From positions 124,001 to 188,000 of the forward strand of contig NZ_JBHRTR010000028.1 of NCBI RefSeq assembly GCF_042646425.1: a DNA stretch of 64,000 nt, in the 5' to 3' direction. The position numbers and the translations under genes were made by a program. Under the pieces are notes generated by a model, which had not been told where the DNA came from, made no database searches, and saw only the letters and a list, made by a program, of their open reading frames with translations. Source of the DNA: Marinibaculum pumilum. GTDB lineage: Bacteria > Pseudomonadota > Alphaproteobacteria > Ferrovibrionales > Ferrovibrionaceae. This document shows, one piece after another, positions 45,506 through 54,681 of this stretch (its first letter is position 1; each line of letters begins with the position of its first letter).

Positions 45506-46525
45506 TCAGCCTCCGGCCGTTGGCTTGTCCGACAGATCCAGTTCCCAGTACTGACCCACCAGGTCCTGGCCGAAGGAATGATGCGGCTCTTCCCGCACCA
45601 GACGGAAGCCGGCGGCCAGGTAGATCTTCCGGGCCGATACCAGGATGTCGTTGGTCCAGAGGGTCAGCCGGTCATAGCCGGCCTCGCGCGCGCGGGCGAT
45701 GCAGGCATCGACCAGCCGGCCGCCGATCCCCAGGCCGCGGGCGGCGCGCTCGACATAGAGCATCCGCAGCTGGCCGGTATCGGCCGCGGCGCGGACCAGG
45801 AACACGGCGCCGAGCGGTTCGCCCTCGCGCTCCGCCACCCAGCAGCCCTCGGCGGCGGGATCGAAATTGCGCAGGAAGGCGGCACCGATCTCCGCGACCA
45901 GGGCCTCGAAGCTGCCATCCCAGCCGAACTCGGTGCTGTAGAGCAGGGCCTGGCGCTGCACGATCCAGCCGATATCGCCGACCCGGTGAGGGCGCAGGAT
46001 CACCCCCGCGTCGGGCGGCACGGTGTCGGGGGTGGCCGGCGCCAGCAGCGCTTCGATGCGGGCCATGGCGCGACACAGATCGGCGCGGTCCGCCGCCGAG
46101 AGGCCGCGCAGCAGCAGGGCGGCCTGGTCCTGGGAGGCCCGGTCCAGCGGCGCGAACGCGTCCCACCCGGACGCGGTCAGCGACAGCAGGGCCTGCCGCC
46201 GGTCGGCCTCTGCGGTGCGGCGGGCCAGCAGGCCCCGCTTCTGGAAGCGGGTCAGGATGCGGCTCAGATAGCCCTGGTCCAGGCCCAGGTCGCGGCAGAG
46301 CTGGCTGGCGGTCAGCCCGTCGTGATGGGCCAGTTCGAACAGCACCCGCGCTTCCGCAAGGGTGAAGCCGCTCTGCAGCAGTCCTTCGTCCAGCACGCCG
46401 ATGCGCTGTGTATGGAAGCGGTTGAAACGGCGCAAAGCGGCAATCGCCGGCGCCGCGTCTGCGGCGTCTTGAGCGGCGCGGTCTTGACCGGCTCCGTTGG
46501 GGGTCTGTCGATGCGATGCGGCCAT
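45506..46525 (-). CDS. MarR-type regulator fused to a GNAT acetyltransferase
   Basis: 339 aa. Residues about 30-160 are a MarR winged helix (FTLAEARVLFELAHHDGLTASQLCRDLGLDQGYLSRILTRFQKRGLL, then the wing TAEADRRQALLSLT). Residues about 172-335 are a GNAT domain with the acetyl-CoA motif ARGLGIGGRLVDACIARAREAGYDRLTLWTND. The architecture is a known bifunctional type; its targets are unknown. The Shine-Dalgarno AGGGAGGG lies inside a perfect hairpin just upstream. Neighbours give no clear substrate hint. Confidence 0.92.
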   Translation of the reverse strand: MAASHRQTPNGAGQDRAAQDAADAAPAIAALRRFNRFHTQRIGVLDEGLLQSGFTLAEARVLFELAHHDGLTASQLCRDLGLDQGYLSRILTRFQKRGLLARRTAEADRRQALLSLTASGWDAFAPLDRASQDQAALLLRGLSAADRADLCRAMARIEALLAPATPDTVPPDAGVILRPHRVGDIGWIVQRQALLYSTEFGWDGSFEALVAEIGAAFLRNFDPAAEGCWVAEREGEPLGAVFLVRAAADTGQLRMLYVERAARGLGIGGRLVDACIARAREAGYDRLTLWTNDILVSARKIYLAAGFRLVREEPHHSFGQDLVGQYWELDLSDKPTAGG

Positions 46526-46532
46526 GCTGGCG

Positions 46533-46562
46533 CCCTCCCTGACCGGTATCGGTCAGGGAGGG
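46533..46562 (-). promoter_or_regulatory. Perfect hairpin containing the Shine-Dalgarno of the MarR-GNAT gene
   Basis: CCCTCCCTGACC (46533-46544), loop GGTATC, GGTCAGGGAGGG (46551-46562). In the leftward mRNA the 3' arm reads GGTCAGGGAGGG and its GGGAGGG is the Shine-Dalgarno, 7 bases before the ATG at 46525. The palindrome could be an autoregulatory MarR operator, an RNA switch on translation, or a terminator for the gene at 46609. Confidence 0.75.
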
Positions 46563-46608
46563 TCGGCCAGAAACATGACTGAGTCAAGCAAAGTCCTGCC
46601 GGACGGAC

Positions 46609-47013
46609 TCAGAAGTAGACCTTCCAGCCCTTGTCGGTGTCGCAGAACGGCAGCTTGTAGGGAATGCGGTCTTCGTCGTTGAAGGCGTGCGACAGCAGGA
46701 CACAGGACAGGCCGTTCTTCTGGAACAGCTTTTCGACGGTCACGGTGCCGCCCGATCCGTCGGCGGACCAGGTCTCGGTCACGCCGGGCTTGTCGGCCGC
46801 CAGCGCCGCCTCGATCGCCTTGCCCATGGCCTTGCTCTGCGCCTCCGTCATGCCGCCGGGGCTGGTGCCGAAGGGGTTCACCTGGGCCTGCAGGGCCGGG
46901 GCCAGCAAGCCCAGGGCCAGGAGGCCGGCCGCTGCCGACAGCAAGAGGCTGCGCGGGCCGGAGCGCCGCCGCGTCCCTGTTCCTGTACCGGTGCCGGGTC
47001 TCGCTGCGATCAT
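46609..47013 (-). CDS. Small secreted protein, surface-antigen-like C-terminus
   Basis: 134 aa. An Arg-rich start and a hydrophobic signal (LLLSAAAGLLALGLLAPALQAQ) precede a mature domain of about 90 residues. Its pattern TETWSADGSGGTVTVEKLFQKNGLSCVLLSHAF...LPFCDTDKGWKVYF resembles the C-terminal beta domain of 17-kDa/RT0821-type surface antigens (W, Gly-rich turn, Cys, Cys, final GW). Function unknown. It stands alone between the MarR-GNAT gene and the divergent sdh operon. Confidence 0.65.
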   Translation of the reverse strand: MIAARPGTGTGTGTRRRSGPRSLLLSAAAGLLALGLLAPALQAQVNPFGTSPGGMTEAQSKAMGKAIEAALAADKPGVTETWSADGSGGTVTVEKLFQKNGLSCVLLSHAFNDEDRIPYKLPFCDTDKGWKVYF

Positions 47014-47167
47014 CTGCCTGTCTCCATGGGTTCGTGATGCGGCGCACTCTAGGACATCGCGGCGGAAGCCTACAATCCATCAGGCGCGGCGGCCCGGGCG
47101 GCCGGCGATAGGGGGCGTCCTGTCGCATGCCGCTGGGCTTTCCGGACCGGCGCTTTGCGCTAACTCG

Positions 47168-47195
47168 TTGACGGAGCAGGTCTGAGGACTACACT
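47168..47195 (+). promoter_or_regulatory. Probable sdhCDAB promoter
   Basis: TTGACG (47168-47173), 16-base spacer, TACACT (47190-47195). It lies in the 332-base gap 47014-47345 and gives a leader of about 145 bases. No other feature was recognised in this gap. Confidence 0.55.
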
Positions 47196-47345
47196 CGCAG
47201 GCGCGATCTTAGGACCAATAGCCAGGGCCATGCCGCTGCGGTTGCGGAGGGGCAGACGGCCGGCATGTCCGGATCCGCGCGCTTTCGAGGTGGCAGGGTC
47301 CGGGACGGCCCGCCACGGACTCCGACACCCTGGGGGAGGGCTGGC

Positions 47346-47729
47346 ATGGCACAGGTCGAACGGCCGATTTCGCCGCACCTGCAGATCTACAAGCCGCAGA
47401 TCACCTCGGTGATGTCGGCGCTGCATCGCCTAACCGGCATCGCGCTGGGGGTCGGCACACTGCTGCTGACCTGGTGGCTGATCGCGCTGGCCGCCGGGCC
47501 CGATTCGTTCGAGGTGGTGCAGGATTTCATCGGCTCGGTGCTGGGAATCATCATCCTGATCGGCTTTTCCTGGGCCCTGTTCTACCACCTGTGCAACGGC
47601 ATCCGGCATCTGTTCTGGGACATGGGCCGGGGCTTCGAACTGTCGCAGGTCACCACCAGCGGCTGGACGGTGGTGATCGGCTCCGTCGTCCTGACCGTCC
47701 TGGCCTGGATCCTGGCCCTGTCCTGGTAA
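47346..47729 (+). CDS. sdhC: Succinate dehydrogenase cytochrome b556 subunit SdhC
   Basis: 127 aa. RPISPHLQIYKPQITSVMSALHRLTGIAL is the family signature with the Ser and Arg of the quinone site. Three membrane helices follow, with a heme-ligand region LCNGIRHLFWDMG. It anchors complex II in the inner membrane. The ATG at 47346 gives the standard N-terminus. Confidence 0.95.
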   Translation: MAQVERPISPHLQIYKPQITSVMSALHRLTGIALGVGTLLLTWWLIALAAGPDSFEVVQDFIGSVLGIIILIGFSWALFYHLCNGIRHLFWDMGRGFELSQVTTSGWTVVIGSVVLTVLAWILALSW

Positions 47730-47784
47730 GCCGGCCGGGCCTGCCGGTTCCGACCGGGCGGCCCGCCGACGGGAGTGAATTCCG

Positions 47785-48180
47785 ATGTCCGATACCGCCA
47801 ACAACCAGTTCATCAACGCCATCAAGCCGGTTCGCGGGCTGGGCTCCGCGAAGGATGGCACCGGCCATTTCTGGGTGCAGCGGGTGACCGCCGTGGCGCT
47901 GGTGCCGTTGGTCGTCGTGTTCGCCCTCTGCGTCATCAGCATCACCGGCGCCGACTACGAGGAGGCGCGCGACTTCCTGGGCAGCCCGGTGGTCGCGGCG
48001 ATCGGCGCCCTGCTGATGATCGCCGGCTTCTGGCACCTGAAGCTCGGCATGCAGGTGGTGATCGAAGACTACATCCATGGCTGGCTGAAGCTGCCGGCCC
48101 TGCTGCTCAACACCTTCGGCTGCATTGCGCTGGGGCTGGCCTGCCTGATCGCCCTGGCGGCCATCGCCTTCGGGGGCTGA
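47785..48180 (+). CDS. sdhD: Succinate dehydrogenase membrane anchor SdhD
   Basis: 131 aa, three helices. GTGHFWVQRVTAVALVPLVVVFAL and the GFWHLKLGMQVVIEDYIHG segment are typical of alphaproteobacterial SdhD; the His in the latter is the likely heme ligand. It starts 55 bases after sdhC. Confidence 0.94.
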   Translation: MSDTANNQFINAIKPVRGLGSAKDGTGHFWVQRVTAVALVPLVVVFALCVISITGADYEEARDFLGSPVVAAIGALLMIAGFWHLKLGMQVVIEDYIHGWLKLPALLLNTFGCIALGLACLIALAAIAFGG

Positions 48181-48274
48181 GCCGCCGGACACGGACAATG
48201 CCCCGCAGGCAGGCCGTCCCCGTCAGGGGATGGCGCGCAAGCCGGGGCCGCAAGGATCTTTGGAGAGACGCGAC

Positions 48275-50059
48275 ATGACCGCTTATCCGATCATCGACCA
48301 TGACTACGATGTCGTCGTCATCGGCGCCGGCGGGGCCGGCCTGCGCGCCACCATGGGCATGTCGCAGAAGGGCTTCCGCACCGCCAACCTGACCAAGGTC
48401 TTCCCCACCCGCAGCCATACGGTGGCGGCGCAGGGCGGCATCTCCGCCTCGCTCGGCAATATGGGCGAGGACCACTGGTCCTGGCACATGTACGACACGG
48501 TGAAGGGGTCCGACTGGCTCGGCGACCAGGATGCCATCGAATACATGGTGCGCGAGGCGGTGCCGGCGGTGATTGAGCTGGAGCATTTCGGCGTGCCCTT
48601 CAGCCGCACCGAGGAAGGCAAGATCTACCAGCGCGCCTTCGGCGGCATGACCCGCAATTTCGGCGAGGGGCCGGTGCAGCGCACCTGCGCCGCCGCCGAC
48701 CGCACCGGCCATGCGATGCTGCACGCGCTGTACCAGCAGAGCCTGAAGTACCAGACCGAGTTCTTCATCGAATACTACGCCATCGACCTGATCATGGAGG
48801 ATGGCGCCTGTCGCGGCTGCATCGCCATCGACCTGGCGACCGGCGAGATCCACCGCTTCCGCTCCCACATGGTGGTGCTGGCCACCGGCGGCTATGGCCG
48901 CGCCTATTTCTCCTGCACCTCCGCCCATACCTGCACCGGCGATGGCGGCGGCATGGTGCTGCGCGCCGGCCTGCCGCTGCAGGACATGGAGTTCGTGCAG
49001 TTCCACCCCACGGGGGTCTATGGCGCCGGCGTGCTGATCACGGAGGGCGCCCGCGGCGAGGGCGGCTATCTGGTGAATTCCGAGGGCGAGCGCTTCATGG
49101 AGCGCTATGCCCCGTCGGCGAAGGACCTGGCCAGCCGCGACGTGGTCAGCCGGGCGATGACGATGGAGATCCGCGACGGCCGCGGGGTGGGCGACCAGAA
49201 GGACCATATCTTCCTGCACCTGGACCATCTGGATGCGGCGGTGCTGGCGGAGCGGCTGCCCGGCATTTCCGAATCCGCGCGCATCTTCTCCGGCGTCGAC
49301 GTCACCCGGCAGCCGATCCCGGTGCTGCCGACCGTCCACTACAATATGGGCGGCATCCCGACGAACTATCATGGTGAGGTCACGATCCTGAAGGATGGCG
49401 AGCCCGACCATGTGGTGCCGGGCCTGATGGCGGTGGGCGAGGCGGCCTGCGTCTCCGTCCATGGCGCCAACCGGCTGGGCTCCAACTCGCTGATCGACCT
49501 GGTCGTGTTCGGCCGCGCCGCGGCGATCCGCGCGGCGGAGGTGATGAAGCCCGGCGCGCCGCACAAGCCGCTGCCGCGCGGCAGCGAGGACCAGGCCCTG
49601 GGCCGGCTGGACAAGTTCCGCAACGCCAAGGGCGATACGCCCACGGCGGCCATCCGCGACAAGATGCAGCGCACCATGCAGAACAACGCCGCGGTGTTCC
49701 GCACCGGCGAGGTCCTGGACGAGGGCAAGAAGCTGATCGGCGAGGTCCATGGGATGCTGCCTGACATCTCCGTCTCCGACCGGTCGCTGGTCTGGAATTC
49801 CGACCTGATCGAGACCCTGGAGCTCGACAACCTGCTGCCGCAGGCGATGGTGACCATGCATTCCGCGGCGAACCGGACGGAAAGCCGCGGCGCCCATGCG
49901 CGTGAGGATTATCCGGACCGCGACGACGACAACTGGATGAAGCACACGCTGTCCTGGTGCGACGCGCAGGGCAAGGTGACGATCGACTACCGCCCGGTGC
50001 ACAGCTACACGCTGACCGAGGAAATCCAGTACATCCCGCCGAAGGCCCGGGTGTACTGA
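48275..50059 (+). CDS. sdhA: Succinate dehydrogenase flavoprotein subunit SdhA
   Basis: 594 aa. YDVVVIGAGGAGLRATMGM is the FAD-binding site, and SHTVAAQGGISASLGN carries the His that binds FAD covalently. FHPTGVYGAGVLITEGARGEGGYL and NMGGIPTNYHGEV complete the active site. It oxidises succinate to fumarate. The ATG at 48275 follows TTTGGAGAG; an earlier in-frame start at 48230 lacks this. Confidence 0.97.
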   Translation: MTAYPIIDHDYDVVVIGAGGAGLRATMGMSQKGFRTANLTKVFPTRSHTVAAQGGISASLGNMGEDHWSWHMYDTVKGSDWLGDQDAIEYMVREAVPAVIELEHFGVPFSRTEEGKIYQRAFGGMTRNFGEGPVQRTCAAADRTGHAMLHALYQQSLKYQTEFFIEYYAIDLIMEDGACRGCIAIDLATGEIHRFRSHMVVLATGGYGRAYFSCTSAHTCTGDGGGMVLRAGLPLQDMEFVQFHPTGVYGAGVLITEGARGEGGYLVNSEGERFMERYAPSAKDLASRDVVSRAMTMEIRDGRGVGDQKDHIFLHLDHLDAAVLAERLPGISESARIFSGVDVTRQPIPVLPTVHYNMGGIPTNYHGEVTILKDGEPDHVVPGLMAVGEAACVSVHGANRLGSNSLIDLVVFGRAAAIRAAEVMKPGAPHKPLPRGSEDQALGRLDKFRNAKGDTPTAAIRDKMQRTMQNNAAVFRTGEVLDEGKKLIGEVHGMLPDISVSDRSLVWNSDLIETLELDNLLPQAMVTMHSAANRTESRGAHAREDYPDRDDDNWMKHTLSWCDAQGKVTIDYRPVHSYTLTEEIQYIPPKARVY

Positions 50060-50158
50060 GCCGCCGCCGAAGAGTGCCAGCTTCGATGAATTGCCTGCCC
50101 GGTCGCGCCGCCATGTCCGCTGCGGCGCCGGGCGCAGGATCCGCAAGGGAGTGACCCG

Positions 50159-50941
50159 ATGGCCGAGTTCAGCCTGCCCCGTAATTCGAAGGTGAAGAAG
50201 GGAAAGCACTGGCCGGCGCCGCAGGGCGCGACCCGGGTGCGCCGCTTCCAGGTCTATCGCTGGAATCCGGACGACGGCCAGAACCCGCAGGTGGATACCT
50301 ACGAGGTCGACCTCGACAAGTGCGGCCCGATGGTCCTGGACGCGCTGATCAAGATCAAGAACGAGATCGACCCGACCCTGACCTTCCGCCGCTCCTGCCG
50401 GGAAGGCGTCTGCGGCTCCTGCGCGATGAACATCGACGGCACCAACACCCTGGCCTGCACCCGCGGCATGGACGAACTGCCGGGCGGCGACATCAAGGTC
50501 TATCCGCTGCCGCACATGCCGGTGGTGAAGGACCTCGTCCCCGACCTGACGCATTTCTACGCGCAGTACGCCTCGATCCAGCCCTGGATGCAGACCCAGT
50601 CCCCGGCCCCCGACCGGGAGCGGCTGCAGAGCCACGAAGACCGGGTGAAGCTGGACGGCCTCTACGAGTGCATCCTCTGCGCCTGCTGCTCCACCGCCTG
50701 CCCCAGCTACTGGTGGAACGGCGACCGCTATCTGGGCCCGGCTGTCCTGCTGCAGGCCTATCGCTGGATCGCTGACAGCCGCGACGAGATGACGGGGGAG
50801 CGGCTCGACAACCTGGAAGATCCGTTCCGGCTGTACCGCTGCCACACGATCATGAACTGCGCCAAGACCTGCCCGAAGGGGCTGAATCCCGGCAAGGCGA
50901 TCGGCGAGATCAAGAAGCTGATGGTGGAACGCCGGACCTGA
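50159..50941 (+). CDS. sdhB: Succinate dehydrogenase iron-sulfur subunit SdhB
   Basis: 260 aa. The [2Fe-2S] ligands are in CREGVCGSCAMNIDGTNTLAC; the [4Fe-4S] and [3Fe-4S] ligands are in CILCACCSTACPSYWW and CHTIMNCAKTCPKGLNP. It passes electrons from SdhA to the quinone site. It is last in sdhCDAB, 99 bases after sdhA, with AAGGGAG before the start. Confidence 0.97.
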   Translation: MAEFSLPRNSKVKKGKHWPAPQGATRVRRFQVYRWNPDDGQNPQVDTYEVDLDKCGPMVLDALIKIKNEIDPTLTFRRSCREGVCGSCAMNIDGTNTLACTRGMDELPGGDIKVYPLPHMPVVKDLVPDLTHFYAQYASIQPWMQTQSPAPDRERLQSHEDRVKLDGLYECILCACCSTACPSYWWNGDRYLGPAVLLQAYRWIADSRDEMTGERLDNLEDPFRLYRCHTIMNCAKTCPKGLNPGKAIGEIKKLMVERRT

Positions 50942-51294
50942 TCCGGCGCGGGCGCCCACCTTTCCGTCGTTCCAGGGCTTGACCCTGGAACCCATTCCGC
51001 AAGCCCTGCGGCGCACAGAGGCTGGCGGAATGGGTCCTCGGGTCGAGCCCTACGCGATTCACATATCTCTTCTCTTCGACGCGCCTCCCTGCTGCCGTCG
51101 CCCTCGGGCTTGACCCGAGGGGCATGACGGGACAGGGACGCTGCGCAACTTCGCCGTCTTGCCACGATCCTCGGCTCGGGGGCCGAGGATGACGGCAAAA
51201 AGGTAGGCCCGCAGGGCTGATCTGGCCCCGCCGGCGAAATGTGTGAATCCCGTAGGGTCGAGCCCGAGGACGACTTGCCTGTGGTTTCAGGACC
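50942..51294. repeat. Cluster of REP-like palindromes after sdhB
   Basis: This 353-base gene-free stretch is built of short palindromes. GTTCCAGGG/CCCTGGAAC (50969-50991) and CCCTCGGG/CCCGAGGG (51101-51121) share the same CTTGA loop, and ATCCTCGGC/GCCGAGGAT (51167-51190) is a third hairpin. CCATTCCGC (50992-51000) and GCGGAATGG (51025-51033) are the same outer arms as in the element after leuB. A TGTGAAT...GTAGGG segment appears twice in opposite orientation (about 51040-51063 and 51241-51264). No open frame here looks coding. Confidence 0.75.
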
Positions 51295-52236
51295 TCATCC
51301 CGTGCCGCGCCGCCGCTCCAGCGCGATCAGCAGCGGCGCCGCCACGGCGCAGGCCAGGCCGACCAGGAACAGGCCGCCCAACGGTTCGTCCAGCAGGAGC
51401 CAGCCGAAGAAGGCAGAGGCGATCGGCGCGATCGGCACGTAGATCGCTGCCCGGTTGGGGGAAGTGCGCCGCAGCCCCCAGTTGAACATCAGGAAGCCGA
51501 GCAGGCCGCCGGGCAGGACCAGGTAGGCGAAGATCCACCAGTCGGCCGTGTCGTAGCCGGGGCCGCTCTCGAACAGCCCCTCGCCGATCGCCACCGGGAA
51601 CAGGATCGTCACGCCGGCAATCATCGTCAGCGCCGTCACCGGCATCACCGCCTGGACCCGCAGGAGCCGCGCGGAAATCGCGTTGTAGATGGCGCCGCAG
51701 CACACGGCCAGGAAGAACAGCGCCTCCCCCAGCCAGCCGGCTTCCGCCGCCGCGGTGCCGGGCGCGACCGGCGCCAGCGCCTTCTGCCCCATCGCCAGGG
51801 CGACGCCGAGGAAGGCGAGCAGCGCGGCCCCCAGCTGCACCGCCGACAGCCGGTCGCGGCCGAACAGGGCGGCGGCAAACATGGTCATCACCGGGATCAG
51901 CGCGAAGATCACCGCGCCGCGGCTGGCCGGGATGAACTGCAGGGCGGAGTTCACGAACAGGTGGAAGAGGCCGAACTGCAGGATCCCCAGGACCAGGATC
52001 AGCCCCCATTCCCGGCGGCTGAAGCGCGGCAGGCGCCGCCCGCGCGGGCCGACCGCCATCGCGAAGGCCAGCAGCAGCAGCCCGGCGGCGCCATAGCGCA
52101 GGAAGCCCAGCAGGGCCGGCGCGTCCTGGTCGGCCATGATGGCGCGCACCGCCACGAAGCTGGAGCCCAGGATGGCGGCAGCCATGAACAGTCCGAGATG
52201 GGGCAGCAGGCGTGCGACCGGGCCGGTGCTTGGCAT
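51295..52236 (-). CDS. EamA/DMT-family transporter
   Basis: 313 aa with ten hydrophobic segments in two EamA repeats (SSFVAVRAIMADQDAPALLGFLRYGAAGLLLLAFAM and GAIYNAISARLLR...; NWGLRRTSPNRAAIYVPIAPIASAFFGWLLLDEP). It is a drug/metabolite exporter of unknown substrate. The ATG at 52236 follows CAGGGG at good spacing; an in-frame ATG at 52266 adds ten residues. Confidence 0.88.
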   Translation of the reverse strand: MPSTGPVARLLPHLGLFMAAAILGSSFVAVRAIMADQDAPALLGFLRYGAAGLLLLAFAMAVGPRGRRLPRFSRREWGLILVLGILQFGLFHLFVNSALQFIPASRGAVIFALIPVMTMFAAALFGRDRLSAVQLGAALLAFLGVALAMGQKALAPVAPGTAAAEAGWLGEALFFLAVCCGAIYNAISARLLRVQAVMPVTALTMIAGVTILFPVAIGEGLFESGPGYDTADWWIFAYLVLPGGLLGFLMFNWGLRRTSPNRAAIYVPIAPIASAFFGWLLLDEPLGGLFLVGLACAVAAPLLIALERRRGTG

Positions 52237-52426
52237 GATGCCCCTGCGTAGGAGCCGCGACGGCACCGGTCAAGCGACCGCAGGGCGGGACATGGCCGCC
52301 ATGCGCAGGGTGGCGGTCTGCCAGGGTGGCTGTCTGGATGGGCGCCGGGCTGTCGGCGCGCCGCCGCCGCCGTTATGCTCGGCCCAGGGGGCACAAGCCC
52401 GCCCCGATCGCGAGAAGGAGCGCAAC

Positions 52427-53641
52427 GTGCCAGGACCATTGCACGGCTTCACCATCCTCGATCTCTCGGCCATGCTCTCCGGCCCCTGGTGCACGTCGAT
52501 CCTGGGCGACCAGGGCGCCGACGTGATCAAGATCGAGGTGCCCGGCAAGGGCGACCATACCCGGGCCCTGCGCAACCAGCGCGGCGGGCTGCCGGCCAAT
52601 TTCCTGCAGATCAACCGCAACAAGCGGTCGCTCACCCTGGACATGAAGAACCCGGCCGGACGGCAGGTCTTCCTGGACCTGGCGGCCCGCGCGGACGTGG
52701 TGGTGCAGAATTTCCGCCCCGGGGTCGTCGACCGGCTGGGCATCGGCTATGACGCTGTGCGCGGGATCAACCCGCGCATCGTCTACCTGTCGCTGTCCGG
52801 CTTCGGGGAGGCCGGGCCCTACAGCCACAAGCCGGTCTACGATCCGGTGATCCAGGCGCTGTCCGGCCTGACGACGATCCAGGCCGGCGCCGACGAGGCG
52901 CGGCCGAAGCTGGTCCGTACGGTGCTGCCCGACAAGCTGTCCGCGGTCACCGCCTCGCAGGCCATCACCGCCGCCCTGCTGTCGCGGGAGCGTACGGGCG
53001 AAGGCCAGCATATCCGGCTGTCGATGCTGGACGCCGTCATGGCCTTCCTCTGGGCGTCCGACTACAACGCGCAGACCTTCCCCGACCGGCCGACGACGAA
53101 CCAGCGGGCCGCCAGCTTCATCGACCTGATCTACGAGACGGCGGACGGCTACATGACCGTCGCGGTGATGAGCAACAAGGAGTGGGAGGCACTGACCCGC
53201 GCCTTCGACAAGCCTGAATGGCTCACCGATCCGCGCTTCGCGACCCCGTCGGCGCGCGACAACCATATCAACGAGCGGCTGGAGATGACGCAGGACGTGC
53301 TGCGGACCCGGACGACGGCGGAATGGCTGGAGGTGCTGGAACGCGAAGGCGTGCCCTGCGCCCCGGCCCTGACCCGCAACGCCGCGGTGGAGCATGAGCA
53401 GGTGCAGGCCAGCGGCATCCTGGTGGAGGTCGAGCATCCCACGGCCGGCCGCCTGCGGCATGCGCGTCCCGCGGCACGCTTCGAGAGCACGCCCGCCGAC
53501 CTGCGGCGCGGCGCGCCGGAGCTGGGCCAGCATAACGAGGAGATCCTGCGGGAACTCGGCCGCAGCGAGGCGGAGATCGAGGCGCTGCGCGCCTCCGGCG
53601 CGATCGGCTCGGAGGCGCTCCAGGCCTCCGCCGCGGAATAG
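52427..53641 (+). CDS. CaiB/BaiF family CoA-transferase
   Basis: 404 aa from a GTG preceded by AAGGAG. It is a class III CoA-transferase: ILDLSAMLSGPWCTSILGDQGADVIKIE, the YLSLSGFGEAGP loop, and the probable catalytic Asp in KPVYDPVIQALSG. It transfers CoA between carboxylic acids; donor and acceptor are unknown. An asparaginase gene follows 20 bases later. Confidence 0.92.
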   Translation: MPGPLHGFTILDLSAMLSGPWCTSILGDQGADVIKIEVPGKGDHTRALRNQRGGLPANFLQINRNKRSLTLDMKNPAGRQVFLDLAARADVVVQNFRPGVVDRLGIGYDAVRGINPRIVYLSLSGFGEAGPYSHKPVYDPVIQALSGLTTIQAGADEARPKLVRTVLPDKLSAVTASQAITAALLSRERTGEGQHIRLSMLDAVMAFLWASDYNAQTFPDRPTTNQRAASFIDLIYETADGYMTVAVMSNKEWEALTRAFDKPEWLTDPRFATPSARDNHINERLEMTQDVLRTRTTAEWLEVLEREGVPCAPALTRNAAVEHEQVQASGILVEVEHPTAGRLRHARPAARFESTPADLRRGAPELGQHNEEILRELGRSEAEIEALRASGAIGSEALQASAAE

Positions 53642-53661
53642 CCGCGGGCAGAGGGATCGGC

Positions 53662-54633
53662 ATGCTGCCCCGGATCGCGGTGCTCGGCACCGGCGGCACC
53701 ATCGCGCAGGCACCCGATGCCGGCGGCGCGGTGCTGCCCAGCCTCGATGCCCAGGCTCTGCTGTCCAGTGTGCCGGGTCTGGACCGGATCGCGCGGCTGA
53801 AGGTGCGGCAGATCGTCAATATCGACAGCCGCGACATGCAGCCGGAGATCTGGCTGGACCTGGCAACCGCGGTGACGGTGGAGCAGGACGATCCGGACGT
53901 GACCGGCATCGTTGTCCTGCACGGCACCGACACGATGGAGGAAACCGCCTGGTTCCTGGACCGGGTGGCCGGCGACGGCAAGCCTGTCGTGCTGACCGGG
54001 GCGATGGAGCTGGCCAGTTCCCCCTTTGCCGACGGGCCGCGCAACATCCTGAACGCGGTGCGGCAGGCAGCCGACCCGCAGGCGAAGGGCCATGGCGCCA
54101 CCGTCAGTTTCGCCGGCCGGATCTATGCCGCGGACCGGGTGCGCAAGGTGGAGACCAGCGGCCAGACCGCCTTTGCCGGCGGCCGGCTGGCGGTGATCGA
54201 CGGGCTGGGCATCGACTGGGAGGGCCATCGTGCCCGCGCACCGTCGCTGGGCCTGCCGCGCGACGCCCTGCCGCGGGTCGACCTGGTCTGCGACTATCCG
54301 GGCGCCGACGGCGCCCTGATCGACGCCGCCATTGCCGCCGGCGCCGCCGGCCTGGTGGTCGAGGGCTACGGCATCGGCAACCTGTCCCGACCGAGCTTTG
54401 ACGCGGTGCTGCGCGCGCGGGAGGCCGGGCTGCCAGTGGTCCTCACCTCCCGGGTCGCCGAGGGGCGGATCTATCCCGTCTATGGCGGGCCGGGCGGCGG
54501 CGAGGCGCTGGTCGCCGCCGGCGTCGTGCTCGGCGCACCGCTCACCGCCGGCAAGAACCGCATCCTGCTGATGCTGGCGCTCGCCATGGGCATGGCGGGA
54601 GAGGAACTGCGGCGCCTGTTCGCGGTGCACTGA
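53662..54633 (+). CDS. L-asparaginase (bacterial type)
   Basis: 323 aa. The catalytic Thr lies in the N-terminal AVLGTGGTIAQAPD motif; the second Thr-Asp pair in VVLHGTDTMEETAW; the Lys in ADRVRKVETSG. It hydrolyses asparagine to aspartate and ammonia. No signal peptide is evident, suggesting the cytoplasmic type. It follows the CoA-transferase gene closely and may be cotranscribed. Confidence 0.93.
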   Translation: MLPRIAVLGTGGTIAQAPDAGGAVLPSLDAQALLSSVPGLDRIARLKVRQIVNIDSRDMQPEIWLDLATAVTVEQDDPDVTGIVVLHGTDTMEETAWFLDRVAGDGKPVVLTGAMELASSPFADGPRNILNAVRQAADPQAKGHGATVSFAGRIYAADRVRKVETSGQTAFAGGRLAVIDGLGIDWEGHRARAPSLGLPRDALPRVDLVCDYPGADGALIDAAIAAGAAGLVVEGYGIGNLSRPSFDAVLRAREAGLPVVLTSRVAEGRIYPVYGGPGGGEALVAAGVVLGAPLTAGKNRILLMLALAMGMAGEELRRLFAVH

Positions 54634-54681
54634 ATTGACGATCCCGGCCGGGTCGCGTCGGTCGGGCGCGCGGCAGCGACC

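Noticed and set aside
48107..51016. 969-codon minus-strand frame opposite sdhD-sdhA-sdhB
   Set aside because: Antisense shadow of three certain genes; no recognisable motif.
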